From positions 227,446 to 291,445 of the forward strand of contig ML976712.1 of the NCBI GenBank assembly GCA_010015655.1: a stretch of DNA of 64,000 nucleotides, written 5' to 3'. The notes beneath the pieces were generated by a model, which was not told where the DNA came from, did not search any database, and worked only from the letters and a program-made list of their open reading frames with translations. The position numbers and the translations under genes were made by a program. Shown piece after piece: positions 10,374 through 23,300 of this stretch. Each line of letters opens with the position of its first letter. Positions within the stretch are counted from its first letter, which is position 1. The stretch is from Bimuria novae-zelandiae CBS 107.79. Taxonomy: Eukaryota > Ascomycota > Dothideomycetes > Pleosporales > Didymosphaeriaceae.

Positions 10374-12170
10374 TGTTTCTGGATTCGTAAGAAGGGTCTG
10401 CGCTAGAACAGCTGTAAATCGAAGCGTGATGGATAATGGTGTCCAATACGAGGAGTGAGGCGCAGAGACTCGTAATGCAAGACCCTGAGCCACAAAATGG
10501 TGAAGGACGAAAGTAAAGCAAGAGCAGTGAATCAGCAGGAATAGTTTCGAAAGTCAAAGAAGTGATATATAAATGGCAACAGAAGTTTGGGGCAGCAAGA
10601 AAAGAGCCTCAGCTGAATATGATCTACAGTCTGACCTACAAGGAGGTTGTATGTACAATCGGGGTAGTCCGTCCATACAGGTCGTTGGGAGAGTAGGTGA
10701 GTGTACTGGAGGTCGAACTCGAAGGCTCATAGGGCCAGAGCTGTTCTTGTGATGTTGAGCCCCGCCGTTTATGCATGGCTTGTGGCGAGAGCCAGAGCAC
10801 CTGGCAGTCCAATCAAAGATAGTCCTAAGGTGCATCATCTATGGTAAGGCGGGATGCGCGGAGCAAGTGTCGCAGAGCTACACGTAGAGAGCCGTCGTAT
10901 CCGTGAGGCTGAATGGTGTAGCAGTCTTGAAATAGTATAGGCCCTTGGACTTGTACTTTGAAGTAGGTCAGGCGCAACGGATGGGCGGATGTGCGTTGTT
11001 AGCCAGGATGATTAGTTTCATTGTGGCAGGCATTGTTTTCGCCATTTTCCTCTCGGTTTTTGGGCGACGTAGATTAAAGTTTTGCGTATCTGCTAGATAG
11101 CGATTTGCTGATCAGCCAGGATGTCTGCGGAGCAGGTAAGATGCTGCATCATGAGGCTGCGATTTGCGTGGGCGTCGATCGGTCGCGCGATTATGCGGTC
11201 AGCCCGCCAGATGTAAGAGGTACCACAATGGCAACGATAGACGGTTTTGCTTCCACATTAGGGAGTCCCATACACCTGGTTCGGCCGCCGTAGACGCTCA
11301 ACGATGTTCGGCACATGCTGACCTAACCGACAAGTATCGGGGCCGAGCTATTCCGCCTAGGACCGTACGGAAGGAAAGGGCTCGATAATCTAGGAAAGCA
11401 GGCTGAAAGGTTGCTAAATAATACGTCGCGTGTTTCGAATGATTGGTGCTCATGGATTTAGCCCATATGCTACACCTGAACACCTACATTTGAAACCTCG
11501 GATCATCAACTACAGTACACTGCACAGGTGCCTAGGCGCACGTGCGATGACTGCCTAGAGAATGGAATGATTAGTAAATACAATTTTACGCCTAGTACTT
11601 GATACTCGTTCAGATCGGGATGATACCTAACTATCCCGAGGAAAGCTTCATTGACGCGGGAAGGCCCGGCCCGGATCCGCAAAATTGTTTTTCCGTGTTC
11701 ATTTGTAAGCATCGAAGTTGTTGCCGCACAACACAAAAGGTGCCATAGGTGTATTTCAAATGGTTTGCTTTAAGATCAGCTTTAATAAATTTACGTGTTA
11801 CAGATGTATATGTCCTATTCCTCAGCTCAAAGACCGTAAGAAAAGCTTTTACAACGGCACAAATAGCAAAAATACCCCAATACCATAGGCAAGAACGCCT
11901 GGCATAAAACCACCAGTCTAATGAAATCTCGAGGCCTGATAATGCTTAGAAGTGCCACTCCCTTTCCTGAACTCCTCTCCTGATGCCCGATATATAACTC
12001 GGTTGCCCCACGTGTCTAAGGCCTCTCTTGGTCAGGTGTTCATGTAAGAACAAACTGCCATTCTCCCGTTCAATATTGAATTCTTCCTTCTCCTTCGGCG
12101 GTACATCTCCTATCAGCTAAAATAGAGAATTGTCCAAGGTAAGCGCGCACATCAGTATTTATCATCAGCT
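10374..12170. other. Intergenic, no gene recognised
   Basis: About 1.8 kb with only short frames on both strands (at most about 94 codons) and no family match. The first few hundred bases are the likely promoter of the 256-aa protein gene. Confidence 0.4.
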
Positions 12171-12199
12171 CAGCTCGTCGACATTGAGGTGACGGATCC

Positions 12200-13304
12200 T
12201 CACTACCGACTTAGGATTAGCGAAAAAGTACGCATTATAGATCGTATCATAACCGTGAAAATGCGAGAGCTAGACATAATCAACAATAGCTCTACCTACG
12301 GATGCTACGTCAATCTGAAGGCATATCCTTACTTCGTGAAAAATGGTTTTACTCGGGTGTATGGAGATAGTTTCAATCCCATCTGGAAGCTCGGTAAGAT
12401 CTAAGTGCAGGCCAAGGTCACTGAGCACCTTCCTCCCACGACTCCCTTTCAATAGCCCCATTTCGTACATCTAGCCAGGTTAGCTTGAAGATTCTGAAGC
12501 TCGTACATCTAAAGATGAACTTACGGTGATCGTATCTCGCAAATCTGCTTTTTTTTTTTTTTGGGGGGGGGGGGGGGGTTCACCCTCCATGTAGGTCCTG
12601 TATGTTTGTGCGTGTGTGAACTGGACTCCTCCTCTTGTATCGTGACATCCAGTTAAGCTGAACCTAGGCAATCCCGAGTACTGAATACAATTATCGACAT
12701 CTTCGTATCCTCCATTGTTTTGCTGTGTCACCGGGTCGACTCGTGCTTTCCATCGCTTTTCGTTGTCGCAGTAGATGCGAATATTTGCAGTGTTTCGGTC
12801 CGTCACTTCAGTCATCTTCCCTACATCAGACATGAAGCCTTGTCGAAAGTAACGCCATCACGAAAAACATTGGAAGTCGTAATGGAATGCCCTCTTACCT
12901 TCGATTGTATCGAGCGCAGTCTTATCGGACTATTTTCTCTTCATTAAAAACTCGTATACGTGTTGGTAATCCGTATCAGTGTTGGACTTCAGCCGCTCGG
13001 AAGCCTTCGAGCCCATCAATTTCGTTTCTGTCAGCCCGTACCTTTACTACGTCCTGTTCTCAGAGTCTCCGCGCCTTCCCTATAGAGGGTTAGCGTCCGC
13101 TCGCTCCACCGTGTAGATAAACACCACCATCGGTAGATTAATCAATCACGATACTGCTCACTTGCTACCCTTGAGAGTTTCTGTCAGGGCGTTGGTCAGA
13201 GACCGTTCCCCAACACAGCTCTGGTTGTAGACCCAATAGGTTAGGCCCATTGTCCGACCGGTAAAGGCCATGAATGAGACAAAAGAAAGGATGATAGACT
13301 GCAT
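12200..13304 (-). pseudogene. Probable secreted zinc-metallopeptidase pseudogene
   Basis: Minus strand. A hydrophobic, signal-peptide-like start (MQSIILSFVSFMAFTG) is followed by LTYWVYNQSCVGERSLTNAL, ASERLKSNTDTDYQHVYEFL, MTEVTDRNTANIRIYCDN, a cysteine-bearing stretch (NCIQYSG...LTGCHD), and later SKTIFHE, which could be the start of an HExxH zinc site, then a NAYFFANP-like tail. This order resembles secreted metallopeptidase-like proteins of plant-associated ascomycetes. The pieces are in different frames; some gaps look like introns (for example a GTGAGC donor with a GCTAAC branch before a CTATAG acceptor), but a TAG in KRK-stop-SDKTA and further stops indicate decay. A T14-G16 run lies inside. 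Family call tentative. Confidence 0.4.
12549..12578 (+). repeat. T14-G16 homopolymer junction
   Basis: A run of 14 T followed directly by 16 G on the plus strand. Read on the minus strand it lies in a frame of the metallopeptidase pseudogene as Pro/Lys codons. Such a G run can form quadruplex-like structure and is prone to slippage and sequencing error. Confidence 0.9.
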
Positions 13305-13929
13305 GGTTGGATATAGTTGAAGGCATTTAGAGTAGATCTGGGATGCAAAAGATGAATTCAGATGGGAACAGGGAAATATGAAGATTAAGAAAACACTCCA
13401 ATGGCACCATATTAAATGGAAGAACATTTGGTCCGGTGCCCAATTCTAAAACCACCAGTTCATCATGTCTACTGTGTCACAATCTACGAGACGCTCCAAA
13501 ACTGGGGAATGCACAGCCGACTTGCACAGCATCTTACAATGACTCTAGACTGCGGCGTTTCGCTGCTGGAAGACTAAAGACCTCGGGATGATATCGATAT
13601 GTTATTTCTTTTGAACACTGCCTACCTATGGTAGGGTTCTACTTCAATGAGGCGTAACCACATGTGCAGTCTCAGTGACGCCGACGCTTCGAAACAGTGC
13701 CCTGAAGCCTTTACATTTGGACCACGTACATGTACTGCCACCTTTTGGTAAAGCCCAGTGAACAGCGGTTGATGACACGGACCAAGGTGAGCCGGAAGAT
13801 GCCACGCCCGGGCGCCACTGAGTTTGGTGTCTTCACGACGTCTGGACAGCCACCTTTGCGTAATTTTAAGCTCTCATTGATGTGACTCGGGTTTACGGTG
13901 GTTTGGCAGTCAGTGCGCCGCGTCACACA
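13305..13929. other. Intergenic, nothing recognised
   Basis: No open frame with family resemblance on either strand; base composition is ordinary compared with the AT-rich patch that follows. Confidence 0.4.
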
Positions 13930-13934
13930 ATGCG

Positions 13935-14170
13935 CCGCTTTTTGCTAGTTAAATTTAGAAAAACTAGCAAGTTTAAAGCTATATAACTCTATAACTGCTC
14001 AGTATTTTAAAAAGATTTTTTAAAATATAAGTTATTACGTATCTTAACGATAGATTTATGAGATAATATTATATATAATATAATATAATACAACTATAGT
14101 AGAAATAGTAAGTAAAAAAGATATGTACTTTTACTAGTAAAAAGCCCTTTTTTAACTTCTAAATAACCCT
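13935..14170. repeat. AT-rich patch, probable RIP-decayed repeat remnant
   Basis: About 235 bp, strongly AT-rich (runs such as TATATAATATAATATAAT) with sharp borders to normal-composition DNA. No coding frame, no clear terminal repeats. It does not visibly match the copia, gypsy or Fot1 sequences elsewhere in the window. Confidence 0.5.
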
Positions 14171-14790
14171 TGCACTGCTGTTCAACGGCAAGGTCGTAGT
14201 CGCCCCACGGGAAGGTGCCCGGATCCGCAGAATCATTGTTCCGGGCGGCAAGGCTTTTGCATCTGCTTTGAAACCAAATGCAGGTTACAAGTATATATGC
14301 ACATCAATACACAGAGGAAAGCAACATAGCTTAGGCAAGAACACTCGACGCCCAGCTTGTTGTGGAATCATCTCTTGCGCATGGCGATTGATTTTGCCTA
14401 GGGCCAGTGACGTTCGATAGCAGTCACGTTGCTCCAGAAGTAGACGAAGCAAGAAAGCGATGCGAAACGCAAGTGACGTTGGGCTCGGCGCGTGGGGTCC
14501 TCCGTCGGGTCGGTTCACGTTCACTGCTAGGGAAGCTGGCGGGAAAATATCACCAATCAATCCCGGCAGGATCTCGCTTCACCCCAGGCCGTTGAACCCT
14601 GGCCCGGATTCGCCGGCGATCTCCCCTTACTACCGTGTCCGGACTGCTCTTCACTACGAGTAAACTCCACTGGATTGAAACGCTGAGATTCTTGCAGTAA
14701 AGCACTTACGGCGGTTCGACATTGCTCCACACACTCCCGACAACGACCGCCGACGTTTCCGATTCCGATACAACCAACCACCATGCGCTG
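14171..14790. other. Upstream region of the vezatin-like gene
   Basis: Presumed promoter and leader of the gene starting at 14791. No independent gene seen. Confidence 0.4.
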
Positions 14791-16769
14791 ATGGAGCTCG
14801 TCATAGAAGACTCGCCGCTGGCCGAGTATCTGGAAGGTCAGCATCCTCCCGTCCCGCCTGCGCGATTAATCAGCCTGTGCTGACCGTCATGGCAGGCCAG
14901 GGCCGCGGGTTCTCACCGTCCTCTCCCACCAGCTCGCCCACGCATGCCGCCACCAGCTTCGCGCCCCGAGGTCCCTCGACACTGCAATCGCGGATTCGGA
15001 ACAGGCTGCCGCAGCCGCTGCGGGTGCCTGTTCGCAGCCATGGCTCCATCGCCCGCATTCACAACGCCTGTTCGGTAGGAGTGCGCCCTTTGTCCCTGTT
15101 ACACGGCGACTAATGCACCACCAGCGAGCGGTGAACTCACGGCTAGGCCATGCCGACAACCAGCGCTTCCTCGAACATTTCCGCTACCTCATCGTCGCCT
15201 CCCAGCTGCTAAACGAGCCCGAGCGCTTGCGCGCGGCCGCCGTCCCTCAGTTCGCAGCCGCCGGCCCGCCGAACGGCTTCCAAGTCGCCACCATCAGCGT
15301 AACAGGCGCTGCACTGACTGCGGCTACTGCCTTTACGCTGGTATGGCTCATCCACTGGTCACGGAAGCGGGCCTCTGGCTTTAGCTGGGGTCGATTTGCG
15401 CTTGTAGTCGCCGTTTTTATGACCGTGGCCACCGCCTGCTACGTCCACGTGCGCCGGCAGTGGCTGCAGTACCTCCGTAACCAAGCCGTCGAAGGCGCCT
15501 CTGCTCTGGTCACCAACCTGCAGGCGTTCGAGACCTCGACGTCATCTGCGCTCGCATTAATACAAGAGGTGGAGCTTGTTTCAAGGGGCTACCGGCTGTG
15601 TGTAACTATTCTGCCTAAACATGCGCCAATTCTGCTGACGCCTTTCCAGAAGCAGTCCGCTCCCTCCGATTTCCCGCATCGAAGAGAAGGGCCAAGCTCG
15701 TCGATGCCATCGCCTCCGCCGAACCCTGCATGCCGCATACGCCGAGACCATACCCATCTTCCTCGAACAAACTGGAACGCTAAAGGAACTGATACAGGAG
15801 GATGATTTGGAAAGATACCTCGACGTTTACGATGTCAGCAATCCCGACCTGCAAGATGCCGCTGAGGGTTACAAGGAGACGGAATTCGAGGATTGCGAGA
15901 CGCTGAAGGCCCTGCGCGTGCTGCACTATCGTCTTGCCACGCTGCGACGAGTCTATTTGTGCTCGCTTCTTGCTTTAGAAGCGGACGGTGGAAAGCCTGA
16001 TTTCACAAGATGGATTACTGTGGTGGATTCCATGGTGATACTTGCGACCACGGCTGGTGATTGGACCGAGAAGTTCAACCGCATTGTTCAGGAAGAAGAG
16101 CAACCGCTTCCGTCGCCTCTCAAGATTCAACCTACACCACAACGCGAGCGGATACGCAGCTCCATTCGCAAATTAGGTAGCCTGTCCCAAGGCATCCGAG
16201 GCCTCCAAGCCAAAATGCAAATCCTCCGCGAAGAATCCCACAAGAGTCTGGATGAATCAGACGATGTAACGGAGCTTGGGAGCCACCTCATGGCACAGTA
16301 CGACTCCATCGGCACCGATCTTAAGAACCTCGTGCTGGCTTGGGAAGCTGGCCGCAGCGCCCTCGCCATGAACATAGACCGCCACGAGCGCCGCATATCC
16401 CAGGCCTCCAGCGGCCTCCGATCCCCCGTGCCCAGCCTCGGCGGTCTGACAGCCGTCGAAGAAGGCAGTCCCTCGGACGCACTGCGCGCCCTCAACGGAG
16501 AGCTACTCAGCCCCCAGCCGTCCGCACCGGCAAGCGAGGGGAGCAACTCCGATGACGAGATTTTCGAAGCCATCGCTATCCCAAAGACCAGAATGTCGAT
16601 GACGCGAGAAGAACGCATGCACAAGATCCAAGAGGATCGCGCGCGTCAGGCTTCCGCGAGAGAGCAGCGCGAGGCAAACAACAACGTTATGAAAGAACTG
16701 GAGTCGGTGCTGAAGCTTGCGAGACCGCACCAGCGTGTCCGGTCCACCGGCAGAATCACGAGTATTTAA
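14791..16769 (+). CDS. Vezatin-like (myosin-binding, Inp2-type) membrane protein, 604 aa
   Basis: Exons 14791-14836, 14896-15074, 15125-15597, 15653-16769; sum 1815 nt, exact frame. All three introns (59, 50 and 55 bp) have GT-AG ends and the second and third have clear CTAAT/CTGAC branch sites. N-terminus MELVIEDSPLAEYLEG, then NQRFLEHFRYLIVASQLLN, two membrane helices (ATISVTGAALTAATAFTLVW and a second around FALVVAVFMTVATACYV), then the family signature TNLQAFETSTSSALALIQEVE and RGYRLSPLPPISRIEEKGQA, a helical region, and a charged C-terminal coiled-coil-prone tail (MTREERMHKIQEDRARQ). Fungal vezatin-domain proteins include peroxisomal receptors for class V myosin (Inp2). Placement in that family is good; the organelle is inferred from homologues. 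Confidence 0.82.
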
Positions 16770-17050
16770 AAGACTTTGACGACCACTTTTTTATGTTTGG
16801 GTGGCGTTTTCCTTGAACATCTGCAACCGCTTACGCTGCAATTTTCCTTGATGCATTAGTTTCTCTTGGGGCATATTTGCATGGGGCATAGGCGGAGTTT
16901 AGCATCTTGTGCATGTATCTTGCGTCGAGCCCGGGCTTTTGCTGGGTGGTCGCTCGCCTTGAAGATTCGTTGAGACTGAGAGACGACGTCCGAGTGGGCA
17001 CTGCGCCGTCTATGTTATAATATGTAATGTATGAATCAGCTCAGCTACGG

Positions 17051-17899
17051 CTAGCTATACAACGAAGATTTTGAATGAAATACATACATTGTGATTTGGG
17101 TTACCGTGATAGGCGGCCTGGGAGCTCTTTCGCTCGGTCCAGCGTCGGTGTTGTTGAGGTGACGACGAGGAAGATACTTGAGTGGGTGGACTGGTGCCTC
17201 TTTCGATGTCACGTTGTCCGTGTAGAAAGTTTGTGCGCTCTGTTGTGCCCGTGACTTGATTTTCCTCGTATGGGTGTCGGCGTCGTCGCGAGGAAGGTAC
17301 CAAAATAATCCCCAGAGTATTGCAGTCGTTGAAGACTTTAATGTCATGCTTTGCGCCTGGAGATTGGCTTTGAGAATTAAATGACACTTAGCAGAACGCC
17401 TGATTAGGGAGGTAAGGGCTGTTAGAGAACTTCTGGGTTCGTGAGAAGGCATATGGCTGCAAAGCAGGAGGTATTTAGCACCATGGACTGTTCGTTGTAC
17501 CATTTCGAGGGTGTGGAGGTGGGAAGGGAGATGCGAGGAAGGGGTGGGTGATTCGATCGCTTTGAGAGGATGGTGATCTGGTGGTGGGCGATTTGGTGTT
17601 GTTAATGAACAAGCACTACTCCTGAATCCCCATCCAGGGAGAACAACGGAGTGAGGGATCTCGGTGGTAGTTGATGTTGTTTTGTGGAGGTTAGATGGAG
17701 TGATGATCGCTGCAGGGTGATGTTTGAGCGGCATCCGGGACGGAGAAAAGCGCTTGTTCGCATGTTCACCGATACCTAGGTGGGTTGGACATCCAATGAA
17801 GTCAAGTTTCTTTCCTTTTGTTGAATCAAGGTATACCAGGAAAAAGCAACTAAAGCAAGTACGGCTTGTGACTTGGCGCCCGACAGCGTTTTCATACAT
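17051..17899 (-). CDS. Hypothetical ORF, 282 codons, doubtful
   Basis: Longest unassigned frame outside the repeat island; convergent with the vezatin-like gene, 281 bp between the two stops. The first half is rich in Pro, Ser, Thr and His, as expected of a non-coding strand with skewed composition, and there is no domain I recognise. Possible inner starts (MPLKHHPAAI..., MVQRTVHGAK...) exist. An overlapping minus frame of 110 codons (17387-17055) competes, so introns may exist that I cannot place. Confidence 0.3.
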   Translation of the reverse strand: MYENAVGRQVTSRTCFSCFFLVYLDSTKGKKLDFIGCPTHLGIGEHANKRFSPSRMPLKHHPAAIITPSNLHKTTSTTTEIPHSVVLPGWGFRSSACSLTTPNRPPPDHHPLKAIESPTPSSHLPSHLHTLEMVQRTVHGAKYLLLCSHMPSHEPRSSLTALTSLIRRSAKCHLILKANLQAQSMTLKSSTTAILWGLFWYLPRDDADTHTRKIKSRAQQSAQTFYTDNVTSKEAPVHPLKYLPRRHLNNTDAGPSERAPRPPITVTQITMYVFHSKSSLYS

Positions 17900-19336
17900 T
17901 TTAACGTCACGCTCTGGTTAGTAGCATGATGGTGAAAGCTATGGCGCCTATGTCTTCAACCGTACGAGAGAAGCCCGTGAATGAACATTTGGCGCTGATC
18001 CAGGCAGTCCAGTCACTTGTGTCTCGCGATCATGAACAGTGGTGTAAACGCGCTAGTCCGATTCCAGGAGCGGAGAATCATGCTGGGTCTGCCGAGTGTA
18101 ACGAAGTGCCCATGTCGCATGGAAACAGTGTAGTGCGTCGTGATCAACACACTCGAGGCCTGGTCAGTCACTTATCTGTCTACTCCTTCGTCGACAGGCG
18201 ATGATGGGTCGATAAGATGCCAAGGATCTGCGGTGTGAAGATTATGCGTCGTTGCTCAGCACTGGACATCATCTTTACAGAACTATTGTGGGCCGAACGC
18301 ACTGAAGCCTGCACAGCGATGACTCTTTGCGGTGCTTGGTGACGCAAGCTGCAAAGCGATGGCTCCGGTGAAACCGATGAATTTCCGTGCGGCATGGATA
18401 GGAAGACCTGCCTATAGGAGACTGCAAAGAAGCCATCAGAAGCGCTTCAACAATTGAAAAGGTCTTCGTTATCTTTTCTTCATCCTTCGTTGTGGCTACC
18501 ATAGGTAGATGGGAGCAGTTTCACGTGCCCTTGTCGACAGTGGTCGTCATGATCCGTTGAAGAAGCCAGGGAATCGGACGCGAGCGGACCTCGGGGTCCC
18601 GAACGAGCTCCGTTTATGTTGGATTCGATGAACCGACTCAACCTCGGGCCTAGGTACCTCTGGGCCCTTTCGATCGAACGTCAGCCCAACGATAAGTGCA
18701 CACGCGTCCTGCCCATCATTGGACCAAACACGACTCATCGCTCAAGGTGGCACAACAACAGAACGCCCTGATGCGGCCAGCCGTCATATCCCTGCGGGAA
18801 GAACTAGGTGCGTTCGTAAGGCAGAGAAGAGTGGTGGTTGTTTCTTCTCCCCTGCCATCGGTACCGGGACTAACCTAGCGGGGCGCGCTGGCCGCGGTTT
18901 CCAAAGCGGGTCCTTTTGAACAACTTTGTTTCAACTTCACATCTTCAAAAGCTTTCGAACCCGCTGGCAGACGCACGTGAGGACACCTCCTTTACTTCGA
19001 TTGACCCTTGAAGCCCCGTCTGTGTACACACAGTGGCGAGACCCGATCTGACAATCAACGACAAGATGCTTCGGCTATGTCAATCGCCCAACATATCTCC
19101 TCCGACTCCGTGGCCACCCTTCACGCCATGTATCTAAGCGCACATGAATTCTTCTTCGATATTATCCCATCACTAGTGGGAACAAGATCCTAGGCAAAAT
19201 GAAACGCGCAGCTTGACAGCCTAAGGTGGCTAAGCGAACCAGCATTAAGAGAGACAGACTGACGTTAGGAACAGCAACAGACAAAGATTAAGCCTCTTTA
19301 GAAGAGCTTACAGATACATGCGGAAAGATGTGCACG
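17900..19336. other. Intergenic, no gene recognised
   Basis: Only short frames (at most about 92 codons) on both strands, none family-like. The right end is the 3' flank of the C2H2 gene ending at 19337. Confidence 0.4.
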
Positions 19337-20359
19337 TCAACCAGAGTTGCGGGGCCGATTTTGACCCGGAGGGGCTCCATGCCTCTTTCGCCTGTGGTTG
19401 AGAAGAGCATCGGAACGGAGGAAGGTCTGTCCACAATCTAGACACATGCAAGACCTCGTCTCTGCGGAAGCGGTACATTTTTGAGACCTCTGGTGGCGCT
19501 TCAGGTTGCCTTTCGCGTGGGCCCCCGTCAAAACCAATCCGCAGGCACATTGGACCGTGTACATGCCGTTCGCGCCTTCGTTATCGACGGAAGCGGTATG
19601 ACTCCCAGTGTCTGGCTCTTCCGAATGTCCAAAAGACTCGTAACCGTATGCCGGAGAATCGTTGCTTGGGACCGAATAGGATGATGTATGCGCATTACTA
19701 CAGGGGTCAGCATCTCACCGTCTCGTCTTGAGATAGACCTACAACGTTGCCATATCCCTATATACGTTACTGTTCGGGTGTGCCCAATGGTCTCCGCGGT
19801 AGTCATACTCGACAGACAAGCCGGGATTATTCAAATTGTCCGTCAAACCTTGCCTGCGCCGATTCAGCAACGACAAGTACTAAGAGTGTGCAGGTCAAGG
19901 TTGGTACCTCTGAGGCATATAGTGACCCTGGTTCTGGGAGATGAACGGTGCTCCAGCCGGCCGCTGATTAGCAGGTAGACCCGCTGGTGTCGGCTGAGTG
20001 TGGAGCGGCTGGTTGTCTGTGCAATGCCTTTCTCTTGAAATCTCTCGGCCATCGTGCGTCTCATAACCGGTAGGACCAACGAAATACCTTTCGTGGTCGG
20101 GGTTCTGTCCCATCGCAGATTGTCTGCACGTCGTCCGCGCTGTGTCTAACCGGAAATCTCAGTCAGCCGATGTTCATTCAACATCCTGGTTTCATTCACC
20201 ATAGAAAGCTTGACCCTGGTGCATGCTCTCCCACACCTGCTGTCCTTCTTCCGAAGGACCTCTTGGGGTAGAGACGGTGGCGCTCAACGTTGGTCCACTC
20301 CAGTATTGTCCGCGCGGCGGTTGGTTGGACCCCCTTCGGAAGACATTGTCACTTGTCAT
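19337..20359 (-). CDS. C2H2-type zinc-finger protein 1, 289 aa or longer
   Basis: Exons 20359-20200, 20145-19908, 19853-19743, 19697-19337; 870 nt in frame. Introns of 54, 54 and 45 bp have GT-AG ends and CTGAC/CTGAA branch-like sites. The first three exons encode a disordered, Gln/Pro/Gly-rich region (GPTGYETHDGREI, AGLPANQRPAGAPF, YDYRGDHWAHPNSN). The C-terminal exon has a degenerate finger (CACGLVLTGAHAKGNLKRH...C) and a canonical one (CLDCGQTFLRSDALLNHRRKRH), suggesting a nuclear DNA-binding regulator. The frame stays open upstream of ATG 20359 to a TAG that could be an acceptor, so an additional 5' exon is possible. Similar in layout to the gene at 24501-25391. Confidence 0.7.
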
Positions 20360-23300
20360 CCCCTTCTCATGTGCTATGGCGTCGTCGTCCAGTCGGCGAC
20401 GTCGCTCGGTTCGATGCGTTGATGCTGGCTCAAGTTCGCCTTCGCTCGAGGTTAATGCGGCGAACTAGGCTCCCGGGTTCGGCTTGATTGTCTCGAGTGG
20501 TCAGACGGTCTCGCGGTGGGGCTTCGGCGAATGAATTTGCTAACGGGGGGAGCTTTCCGGATCGCGTGTGTACGCATGCGAGGAGTGTGAAGAACCCAAT
20601 ATGTTCCCTACATAATCGGTTAGACGTGGTCCCAAGAGAGGAATAACGAAAACTAATGCGGGTGGAACGTGGAGGAGCTTCATACCTCGAAAGCCAAACA
20701 GTGAAACAATCGGAGAGAGGCCTCACACACGCCAGGGGCCCGCCAAATGCAGGAATATAACGATATCGTTCTCAGACAGTAAGACTGCCCCGCCGTCGCT
20801 CGGACGCCCCGAGGACGTCGATTCCACAACCTTGCACACCAGCACGAGAGTGCCTTCGTGACACCTGATAAGGGCAAAGTATACTTATTGAGGCTTTGCG
20901 CATTCTAACCCATACCGACGACGGATTCAAGATTAGGGTGTTTGTGCGGGCGCGCATCCTGGTCGCGTTACTGCACATCAAAAGACTTCCGGTGATGCAG
21001 CTAGCGCACTGTACCAGCGTGCCGATACTCATCATTTTTCATTGGAAGAACAATGAAGGAGAAACCTCGTGCAATACGCGGTGCGAAATCGGACATATGG
21101 TGCTCCTGCCACCGAGCGGCCACGGGAGCCGCAATGCATGCAAGTAGTCCGCCGTGGGCGTAAGATCCTGTCCGCGAAGTGGGATCACGAGAACCAGCCC
21201 AGCACCTATTTTAACATCACTAAAGATATGGTTGTTATTCGGTACACCGCATCGTAGCATCCTCATCGGCTCGATATCATCATAAAGCCGCTCCGTTTTC
21301 GCTAATGGAGCCTACGCAGCCAGACTGGGCGATACGATCCCACTGGGGCTCAGACCATTCTTCACCGGCAGTATTTATCTCATTCTATATACGGCGTTTC
21401 GCTTGCATGTCTTCGATATCAATAATAACCCCTAAAAAAGAGCACGAATCTTCTCCGCGCGAGTCGCTTGCTCTCGATCGCCCTACATGGGACGAAACAG
21501 GACCTTGTTGCTACCAAAACAAGCGACTTTTACTTCCGGTCAAATACATGTCAAGTGTCTCCACTCCTGATGATTTGGATGGTCGCATCGACACCACAAG
21601 GATACGAAGCTTCTACAGGGCTGATACCACTTTCATCACATAAATCGAGCGGCCGCGTAGGCTGGCACACTTATTGGCAAGGCCCGTGAGATGGAAGATG
21701 ACTGGTCGAAAAATGCGGCGTGGTCAGCCGATCCGTCCCTCCATTCCGACCTCGCTTCGGGCCGTGATACTCAACGCTCCGAGACCCAAGCGACTGTTTA
21801 CGATAAACATATGTATGATGCGGTGTTTTGCATATACGATGATGCGGAATGATGCTCAGTAACATATACGCCCGGGGCCGAGACGAACAAGTCTGCCACA
21901 CAGCTTAGGCTTTTTTTCGTGCAACACACGCGCTCCGCAGCGGTCACGGACTACGAGGCTGTGATTTCGTGATATCGTTGTGGGTGGAGAAAACCACATG
22001 TGCAATTCGACAGGCGAAACAATGTCTTGACCGCATTCTTCACATGCGAGGACGCTCACCGCTGTTGTGTTTCGGATTGTTCCCGCAAGTTCAGTTCCCT
22101 CATTTCAGAGGAAGCATGGCAAGCTTCCGTCGCAACCTCTCTCCATGCACCGATGTGCACAGGAAACGGAGACTCGTTTCAGTAAGCGCCATCTGAGGGA
22201 GTTTCTGATCTATCATTGCTATGTGGGACGAGCGACAAGCGCCAATCATTTCGACGACCGCCAAGTCCTATTTTTTCCAGGCGATCGAGAGACTAGGGTG
22301 CTGAGCTCTTCAACACCTCCAGTGTGCGTTGACCAATATCCATTCTCACATTTCAATTGATGAGAAGTTGATCCACGAGCGCTCCCGCTATCAAGGTTTC
22401 TTGTTCCGGATTGACTTTCCGACCCATAAGAACAGAGAAAGCAACGTCTCCCTGTTCTTAAAAATGTTGTATTAGGTGGACAAGGCTGAGCGCAAGTAAA
22501 TTTGGGATGCCATGGTCTATAGCGCTCCGGTACCGTTACAAGTTCCATCGGATTACGGCGAAGGGCTTCTTCTCCGCGGTCGGACACATCTTCTCAGGCG
22601 GAAGCAGCCCCGATGCGCCATGCGTCGGTTCACCGGATGGTGAAGGACGCGCGCGCCTTTCCATACATCTGCTAGTAATGCACGAAGTGGGGGCCTATAT
22701 GCAAGATGCACTGGCCAGACGATAATACAAGATAAACGCCCGTTTCATATGTGTATCGAGAGGCTGCCAGGGCAATTGGCGATGCAGGTCTACGCCGTTT
22801 TTTTCAGCCTTGCCTGGATGCCGGGAGTCTTACGCTCACTACCACATTCTGGAAGCACGCCTCATCACCGGGCCGATGCCACACAACGTCTATATACGCA
22901 GCCACAAAAGAGCACTGCCTCATTCGCACCGACTGGAGATTGGTAGTATGCGTAGAAGCATTGCATGTCTGCAAAGCGTTCCAGAGCACAAGATCGAGCA
23001 TACCCAAAATGGAACAATAACGGATCGATACCCTAACATCGTGCCCACAAACATTTCACACTTTCAAACGATCGCGACTAGCGTCACTGCTCGCTATATT
23101 ACTGTTGCAAGCTCGAGCTCCTGGCACCAGGTCTCATCATTGCACGTTCCAAAGCCACCCTGGAAAGATTGCAAGGTGGCTAGTAATGCAGGACATAGAT
23201 GCGTGCTTCATGGAAGCGAATTATGATGGACTGATGGCCTTCCAGTAGAGGATTAACGCTGTGTAATCAACTGCAAGGTTCCTTGTTTCTAATCCCTATG

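Noticed and set aside
14837..14873. Alternative 37-bp intron 1 of the vezatin-like gene leading into a long frame through 15113
   Set aside because: Shorter than any other intron here, and the alternative splits fit the exact total frame and branch sites better.
15075..15124. Stop codon and frame change in the vezatin-like gene
   Set aside because: A 50-bp intron with CTAAT branch joins the frames; total length stays divisible by three.
19698..19742. Stops within zinc-finger gene 1 suggesting a pseudogene
   Set aside because: Three GT-AG introns of 45-54 bp with branch-like sites remove all of them and keep frame.
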